A DNA stretch of 64,000 nt from Sabellastarte sp. h YS-2021 (Eukaryota > Annelida > Polychaeta > Sabellida > Sabellidae). The position numbers and the translations under genes are program-made. Each line of letters opens with the position of its first letter. Position 1 is the first letter of the stretch. The DNA lies in the NCBI GenBank assembly GCA_964017235.1, contig OZ024930.1:25858614-25922613 (forward strand). Reading direction: 5' to 3'. This document shows, piece after piece, positions 57,059 to 64,000 of this stretch. A model generated the notes under the pieces. The model searched no databases and was not told the origin of the DNA. It worked only from the letters and a program-made list of their open reading frames with translations.

Positions 57059-57384
57059 TGTTTGTAATTATATTTATACTCAGCACAATATCTCTATATA
57101 CTACAGGACTCAAAGCGCTATTTAACCCATCCGACTCCACAGGTACAGTCCCAACTCACAAGGAACTGGCATTCCCCTAACTGGAAGATAGAGGCTCAAG
57201 GATGACCATTTATCAACGTCCTTGAGGTTCTTTAGCCTGCCACTGGGGATAGGATCCAATGGCAGAGGACCGGTATTTTAAGTGGTCATCCGAATCACTA
57301 TGTATCTGCCTGTACCTGGTTTTGAACACACGCCCTCTGAGTTCCTAGACAAGTGTGTTACCCGCTAGGCCACAGTGGCAGATA
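57059..57384 (-). mobile_element. tRNA-derived SINE inserted in B2 satellite
   Basis: On the minus strand the element begins TATCTGCCACTGTGGCCTAG. It has an A-box TGGCCTAGCGGG (57361-57372) and a B-box-like GTGTTCAAAACC (57318-57329), a body, and a tail with TAGCGCTTTGAGTCC and TATAGAGATATTG. AGGTCTG is duplicated at 57052-57058 and 57385-57391, and outside the insert the B2 unit continues without loss. It is 326 bp. The head is no longer a foldable tRNA gene, so this is a SINE rather than a tRNA. Confidence 0.8.
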
Positions 57385-57569
57385 AGGTCTGCAATTTCAT
57401 TATGTTATAACTGACCCATAAGTAAGCGAATAATACATTTAAATAAATTTTCCAAATGCAATAGCTTTGAAGGCCCAAGGACATTGTGGTTCACTTGTAA
57501 CTTGAAAACTATTACATTTAGAAAATGTTGTATAATATGTTATTCAGCTACTTTTGGGTTAGCTATAAT

Positions 57570-57860
57570 ATAGCAATTACTGGCGGTTATTGGTTGCATG
57601 TTCACCAGTTTCCTACGGTTGGACCAACGGTGGCTTTCCAAGCAATCTTCAGGCTCTAGAGGGCCATCCTTGGGCCAACAGTGGATTTTTGTTCAAGATG
57701 TCAGTGAGCAGTAATAAGGGATTTGGGGAAACTTAGTCAAAATTTAATCATCATTATATATCTTCAGTGATTTCAGTGAGTCCACAATTTTTAACTCACT
57801 TTTTAAACATTTTAGAAAATATTTTTATTATAAATAAATAAGAATTTTAACCAGTGTATT
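57570..57860 (+). mobile_element. Family W core remnant
   Basis: GGTTGGACCAACGGTGGC, TTGGGCCAACAGTGG, TTCAAGATGTCAGTGAGCAG and CACAATTTTTAACTCAC follow the W core. Both ends are missing. Confidence 0.6.
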
Positions 57861-59093
57861 TCTGACAGTGGATCAATGTTGAAAATGTTTTGAAGGTCAA
57901 AGCATATGGATACCGATAAACAAAACTCTTGGCATGAAGTTACAGTACAGTAGTTAACCCCCATCCAAGAAATTCTACTAAGTCATATTTCCTCATTAAT
58001 ATTAATGAGGCAGGTCCGTGGACAGGAAGTGCACTGGTATTTAATCTTAAACCAGCTTTTCTTTAAAATCTATGAAATACTGCTGGATTATGATAAACAA
58101 AACTTTTGGTGTGAACTTACAGTACAGTAGTAAACCCTCATCCAAGAAATTTGATTGTCATATTTCCTCATTAATATTAATGAGGCAGGTCCGTGGATAG
58201 GAAGTTCATTGGTATTTAATCATAAACCAGCCTTTTTTCTATTTATCCAAGAAATTCTTGACCTCATATTTTGTCATTAATATTAATGAGGCAGGTCCGT
58301 GGACAGGAAGTTCACTGGTATTTAATCTTAAACCAGTTTTTCTTTGAAATTTATAATATACTACTACTGGGTATGTGGAATATACACGGTCAGGAAGATA
58401 TGTGGTCAATATTGGAAGATTCGCAGTAAATATTTGAAAGACTCACGGTAAATATATTATAGATTTGTGGTAGATAATATTTTATAAATTGATATGCTGC
58501 TTTAAGATGAAAACTACCAGTACCTGCCTAATTAATATTAATGAGCAAATTTTAGGTCACGGCAGTTATTTGAGGGGGTTTCCTGACAATATTTTATAAC
58601 AGAAAGCTTTTCTTTAAAATTTATGAAATACTGCTGGAATATGATAAACAAAACTCTTGGTTTGAACTTACAGCACAGTAGTAAACCCCCATCCAAAAAA
58701 TTTGATTAGGCCATATTTCCTCATTAATATTAATGAGGCAGGTCCGTGCACTGGTATTTAATCATAAACCAGCCTTTTTTCTATCTATTCGAGAAATTGT
58801 GGACCTCATATTTCATCATTAATATTAATGAGGCAAGTCAGTGGACAGGAAGTTCACTGATATTTAATCTTAAACCAGTTTTTCTTTGAAATTTATAATA
58901 TACTGGTATTGGGTATCTGGAATATACGCGGTCAGGAAGATACACAGTCAATATTGGAAGATTCACAGTAGATATTTAGAAAACTCGCGGTAAATATATC
59001 ATAGATTCATGGTTAATAATATTTTATAAATTAATATGCTGTTTTAAGATGAAAACTACCAGTACCTGCCTAATTAATATTAATGAGCAAATA

Positions 59094-59567
59094 CCTAGAT
59101 AGCATGCCGTCGTCGGACTGACGTTGGCCCAACGTCGGCACATCCGTCGGTCTGACATTGGCTGCCGATGTTGGGCCAACAGCTTTTTGACCGTTGGGCC
59201 AACGTTGGCCCCACGTCGGCAAGCCACCGGTAAAAATTATGTTCTATGTATAGCATCAGCCAATCAGATAATGTTCATAATGAGAATATTAATTTTATAT
59301 GTAAAATTGTTAAATGGTCAGATAAAATTTGTGGGCTCACTGAAATATGATTTTTATACATACCATAATAAACAATTTTTTTCTAAGATTCCCCAAATCC
59401 CCTATTATTGCTCGCCACCATTTTGAATAAAAATTCGCCGTTGGCCCAACGTTGGCAAAATATAGAGAATCTAACCTGAGTAGTGGTTGGCAAGCCAATG
59501 TGGCAAAACATGCCGACCATATGCGACCAACAGCCAACGTCGGACCGGCGGCGGAATGCTATCTGGG
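59094..59567. mobile_element. Family W TIR element, compact form with TA target duplication
   Basis: Ends CCTAGATAGCATGCC and GGAATGCTATCTGGG (complement CCCAGATAGCATTCC) are flanked by TA on each side. Inside are TTGGCCCAACGTCGG-type subrepeats on both arms and the W core inverted (TCGCCACCATTTTGAATAAA, CCTATTATTGC). The paralogous 556-bp unit at 58545 has the empty site of exactly matching length (GAGCAAATTTTAGGTCACGG), which supports a 2-bp TSD. Confidence 0.85.
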
Positions 59568-59648
59568 TATAAGGTCACGGCAGTTCTTTGAGGGGCTTTC
59601 CTGACAATATTTTAAAACCAAAAGGCTGGTTTAAGATGAAAACTACTA

Positions 59649-59865
59649 GTGGTGGTGGACCAATTCACGCCCGGGTACCAATTCAGGCCCACCCTCAATT
59701 TTCTTGAGGATTTATAATTTTTCATCGAGAAGATGTTTACCACATCATAGATAATTATCAAATTGATCATATACATTTGTACTTTATTGTTTAACTGTGA
59801 TTGTTTTAGATATATTTAGGGGTGGGCGTGAATAGGTACACGGGCGTGAACGGGTCCACCACCAC
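59649..59865. mobile_element. 217-bp MITE with about 46-bp TIRs
   Basis: Left GTGGTGGTGGACCAATTCAC then GCCCGGGTACCAATTC; right complement GTGGTGGTGGACCCGTTCAC then GCCCGTGTACCTATTC; both then GCCCACCC. The center is 120 bp of AT-rich DNA. It sits in the third partial 556-bp unit. A TSD is not clear. Confidence 0.75.
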
Positions 59866-60399
59866 TACTGGTCCACCAGTAGCATATTTCCTGTTCATGG
59901 ACCTGCCTCATTAATATTAATGAGCAAATATGTGCGGTTACGGCAGTTCTTTTGGGGGGTTTCCTGACAATCTTTTACAAATAGAAAGGCTGGTTTAAGA
60001 TGAAAACTACCAGCATATTTCTTGTTCATCGCTTCAGCTGTGGGCGATAATAGAAGATTTTAACTAAATATGCAGACTTCGACATTTTTCGTAAATATTT
60101 CTTCTTACATATCAATAACAGACATATTTTATATTTATTTATTATTTTCTTTCATATTTAACCCTTTTCTTACGTCTTCTGGCAATATTTGAAGTTTTGA
60201 AGTGACAGATCTCGAAAATAGAGGAATGCGCATGCGTGAATCGAGGGCTTCAACAAGCTTTTCAGACTGGTACCCTGAATATTTGGTTTTCAACGAAAAT
60301 GATTCCCCGAGAAGTGGGTATGCAACCTGGTCATAAAAATCAAAATAAAATTGAAATTTTAACAAGCATTTTAGACTTGTACCCTAAGTTATAATCTCT

Positions 60400-63300
60400 T
60401 TACTTGAAAAAGTTTGGCAATATATTGGCCAAGAAACTACTTTTAAAAGTTAGTATGCACAGCAATGAACAGGAAATGCAAAATATATATTCAATTAAAA
60501 CAATTTTCCTCTGTGTATTGTGTATGGATTTTTATGAACAAAAAATGATATATGACACTATGTATGAGTGATTAACGGAGAAAAAGGGAGGCTTTATCAC
60601 TCGTGTTACCTTTAGTGGGGAATATCAGAAGGCACTTCTGGATTGACCTGAACAGTTCTTCAGCTTTGTCACAATTCAGTGGTAGAATGACTTGTTTTCA
60701 TATCATACATAGAGAACTTAGACCACAGTGCATCAGATATGATTTCTTATGCTTGATAAAATAGAATGACCTTGTAGTTTAGCAGGTTTGACATCCAATG
60801 ATAGGCTGTCGCCTCTGTGTAGGCATGACTCCCCCAAATGACAATGCAGAGTACCTGTCATAATATGACCCTGGCTGTTGCTGTTGCGATGAGACATAAA
60901 ATCACAAGTTTGACCTTTGACAAAATTAAATCCACATAAGAAAGAAGTCCATATTTTAATATCTCTAACTCTATATCATTTTATTGTTACAGCATATTAA
61001 ACATATCATATTTATTACAATAACAAGTTTGAGTTTTTTAAATATCTGAAGAACATGACCACCACCTGTTGAGATCCACAATGTTGCACGAACTCTAAAA
61101 TATGTTTTTATTGTTTTATTGAAACCAGCAATAGAATATCTATACCAATTTAACAGCAAAATCAATAGGTTATGTTGCTTTTGATTTGAGGAAGACTGGT
61201 GTAATATTATCCAAGATATTAGTTTCAAAAATTACTGTACACAGCAAATAATAATAAATAATATTCTTCTCTGTGAGTTGTGTATGGAATTTAATGCAAT
61301 AAAAATGACATCAAACAATTAATATGTGTGATTAACTGACAGGAAAGGCAGGCTTTATCACTCATGCTACCTTTAGTGGGCAATATCAGAAGGCACTTCT
61401 CGATTGAACTGAACAGTTATTCAGCTTTGTCACAAATCTGTGGCAGAATCAGTTGTTTTCATATCACACATACAGAACTTAGAGCACAGTGCTTCAGATA
61501 TGATTTCTTATGCTTGATAAAATGGAATGGATTTGTGGGTTAGCAGGTTTGACATCTAATGATAGGCTGTCACCTCAATGTAGGTATGACTCCCCAAATG
61601 ACAATGCAGAGTACCTGTCTTAATATGCCCTGGCTGTTGCTGTTACATGAGACATAAAAGCTAAACTTTGAAAACATGAAATAAATAAATCTGCATATTT
61701 AACTATCCCTAACTCTATATTATTTAATTGTGTTAATGTATATTAGTTAAATTATATTTATAACAAGAATTGGTTTAGCATTTTAAATATTTGAAGAACA
61801 CGAACACCTGTTGAGATCCATAATCTTACTGGAATTCTGTTTATAAAATTATTTTTGAGATAGTTTCATTGAAGCTAGCAATAGAATATCTATACAAAGT
61901 TAAAGGTAAATTTCTAGAGGTTATGTTCCTTTTGATTTGAGGAAAATTGGTCCAATATTGTCCAAGATACTTGTTTTAAAAATTACTATGCACAGCAAAT
62001 GATAATAAATAATATTCTTCTCTGTGAGTTGTGTATGGAATTTAATGCAATAAAAATGACATACAACACTATATATGTGTGATTAACTGAGAGGAAAGGC
62101 AGGCATTATCGCTCGTGTAACCTTCAGTGGGGAATATCAGAAAGCACTTCTGGATTGACCTGAACAATTCTTCAGCTTTGTCACAATTCTGTGGTGGAAT
62201 AACTTGTTTTCATATCAAACATAGAGAACTTAGAGCAGTGCTTCAGATATGATTTCTTATGCTTGATAAAATAGAATGACCTTGTAGGTTAGCAGGTTTC
62301 ACATCCAATGATAGGCTGTCACCTCTGTGTAGGCATGACTCCCCCAAATGACAATGCAGAGTACCTGTCATAATATGACCCTGGCTGTTGCTGTTGCGAT
62401 GAGACATAAAATCACAACTTTGACCTTTGACAAAATTAAATCCACATAAGAAAGAAGTCCATATTTAAATATCTCTAACTCTATATCATTTTATTGTTAC
62501 AGTATATTAATCATATCGTATTTATTACAATAACAAGTTTGACTTTTTTTAAATATCTGAAGAACATGAACACCTGTTGAGATCCACAATCTTGCACGAA
62601 CTCTAAAATATGTTTTTATTGTGTTATTGAATCCAGCAATATAATATCTATACCAATTTAACAGCAAAATCAATAGGTAATGTTGCTTTTGATTTAAGGA
62701 AGACTGGTGTAATATTATCCAAGATATTAGTTTCAAAAATTACTGTGCACAGCAAATAATAATAAATAATATTCGTCTCTGTGACTTGTGTGTGGAATTT
62801 AATGCAATAAAAATGACATCAAACAATTAATATGTGTGATTAACTGACAGGAAAGGCAGGCTTTATCACTCATGCTACCTTTAGTGGGCAATATCAGAAG
62901 GCACTTCTCGATTGAACTGAACAGTTATTCAGCTTTGTCACAAATCTGTGGCAGAATCAGTTGTTTTCATATCACACATACAGAACTTAGACCACAGTGC
63001 TTCAGATATGGTTTCTTATGCTTGATAAAATGGAATGGATTTGTGGGTTAGCAGGTTTGGCATCTAATGATAGGCTGTCACCTCGATGTAGGTATGACTC
63101 CCCAAATGACAAATTATGCAGAGTACCTGTCTTAATATGCCCTGGCTGTTGCTGTTACATGAGACATAAAATCTAAACTTTGAGAACATGAAATAAATAA
63201 ATCTGCATATTTAACTATCCCTAACTCTATATTATTTAATTGTGTTAATGTATATTAGTTAAATTATATTTATAACAAGAATTGGTTTAGCATTTTTAAA

Positions 63301-64000
63301 CATTTGAAGAACATGAACACCTATTGAGATCCACAATCTTGCTGGAATTGTGTTCATAAAATTATTTTTGAGATTGTTTCATTGAAGCTAGCAATATAAT
63401 ATCTATACAAATTTAAAGGCAAATTTCTAGAGGTTATGTTCCTTTTGATTTGAGGAAAATTGGTCCAATATTGTCCAAGATGCTTGTTTTAAAAATTACT
63501 ATACACAGCAAATGATAATAAATAATATTCTTCTCTGTGAGTTGTGTATGGAATTTAATGCAATAAAAATGACATACAACACTATATATGTGTGATTAAC
63601 TGAGAGGAAAGGCAGGCTTTATCACTCGTGTAACCTTTAGTGGGGAATATCAAACATAGAGAACTTAGACCACAGTGCATCAGATACGATTTCTTATGCT
63701 TGATAAAATAGAATGACCTTGTAGGTTAGCAGGTTTCACATCCAATGATAGGCTGTCACCTCTGTGTAGGCATGACTCCCCCAAATGACAATGCAGAGTA
63801 CCTGTCATAATATGACCCTGGCTGTTGCTGTTGCGATGAGACATAAAATCACAACTTTGACCTTTGACAAAATTAAATCCACATAAGAAAGAAGTCCATA
63901 TTTAAATATCTCTAACTCTATATCATTTTATTGTTACAGTATATTAATCATATCGTATTTATTACAATAACAAGTTTGACTTTTTTAAATATCTGAAGAA
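60400..64000 (+). repeat. Higher-order tandem array, about 750-bp monomers in about 1503-bp dimers
   Basis: The phrase around CTCTAACTCTATATCATTTT lies at about 60965, 61713, 62467, 63218 and 63907. Odd and even monomers differ consistently: TTATTGTTACAG(C/T)ATATTAA against TAATTGTGTTAATGTATAT, and GTTGCGATGAG against GTTACATGAG. Same-type copies are about 1502-1505 bp apart and near identical. The last monomer is shortened by 78 bp. The array continues past the window. ORFs at 60971-61228 and 62497-62736 are the same repeat-derived frame. Confidence 0.9.

Larger units (their letters stand above)
57880..60060 (+). repeat. Tandem units of about 556 bp with an 18-bp palindrome
   Basis: CTTTTCTTTAAAAT(C/T)TATGAAATACTG occurs at about 58051 and 58607. 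GTATCTGGAATATACGCGGTC-type phrases fall at about 58370 and 58915. Both pairs are close to 556 bp apart, with a partial third copy. Each unit has several copies of CTCATTAATATTAATGAG or a one-base variant, at about 57991, 58165, 58275, 58534, 58718, 58815, 59072 and 59907, in both relative orientations with respect to the flanking CAGGTCCGTGG or GGTCACGGCAG. Confidence 0.8.

Noticed and set aside
57310..57384. tRNA gene on the minus strand
   Set aside because: A- and B-box remnants exist, but the cloverleaf is not intact and a SINE body and tail follow.
60135..60365. 76-aa minus-strand ORF over a CGCATGCG site
   Set aside because: Looks partly protein-like but has no recognisable domain, no splice partner, and borders the repeat array; kept only as a regulatory note.

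Overview
The window reads as AT-rich genomic DNA of an animal, most probably a bivalve mollusc or another lophotrochozoan. That call rests on spliced metazoan genes, a DIRS-type retrotransposon, decayed LINEs, a tRNA-derived SINE, and many tandem arrays of roughly 130-156 bp units. There are no operons, tRNA or rRNA genes, or bacterial signals. Long open frames are rare. Most of the window is introns and intergenic DNA filled with nested mobile elements.

Host genes. (1) Minus strand, 11367-11736: a first coding exon with the N-terminal PDZ domain of a MAGI-type scaffold protein. (2) Plus strand, exon 1 at 31736-31859 and exon 2 at 48440-48888: the splice phases match and give a 190-aa protein resembling the sperm/ciliary microtubule inner protein SPMIP1 (ATP6V1FNB). 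Its 16.6-kb intron holds a foldback cluster, a whole DIRS element and a LINE, and an RFX X-box-like site lies about 72 bp before the ATG. (3) Plus strand, 24164-24207 and 26618-26770: an apparent terminal coding exon of an unrecognised gene, split by a 5'-truncated L1-like LINE with a 16-bp target-site duplication. (4) A candidate first coding exon of unknown function at 54909-55112.

Layout. 1-8.1 kb: arrays A, D, C, B1 and B2, with a hAT-type MITE inside. 8.4-11.4 kb: a TTAA-flanked 2-kb element, then the MAGI exon. 14.2-16.6 kb: a terminal-inverted-repeat (TIR) element full of TGGGCCA-type subrepeats (family W). 19.1-20.8 kb: a pogo/Tigger-like remnant with long TIRs. 22.2-23.6 kb: gypsy RNase H fragment plus LTR. 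24.2-26.6 kb: the LINE. 28.4-30.3 kb: family V. 31.7-48.9 kb: the SPMIP1-like gene and its element-filled intron. 49.7-57.6 kb: arrays B2 and D plus a SINE. 57.9-60.1 kb: 556-bp tandem units carrying a palindrome, with two inserted MITEs. 60.4-64 kb: a higher-order array of about 750-bp monomers in 1.5-kb dimers that runs off the window.

The most unusual layer is a set of arrays of near-nucleosome-length units that are associated with hairpin or palindrome sequences and in some places sit inside older elements as discrete insertions. One of them (family D) carries five nuclear-receptor half-sites (AGGTCA) per unit in fixed spacing, in about 25 units. All assignments come from reading sequence and ORFs by eye; no database search was run.
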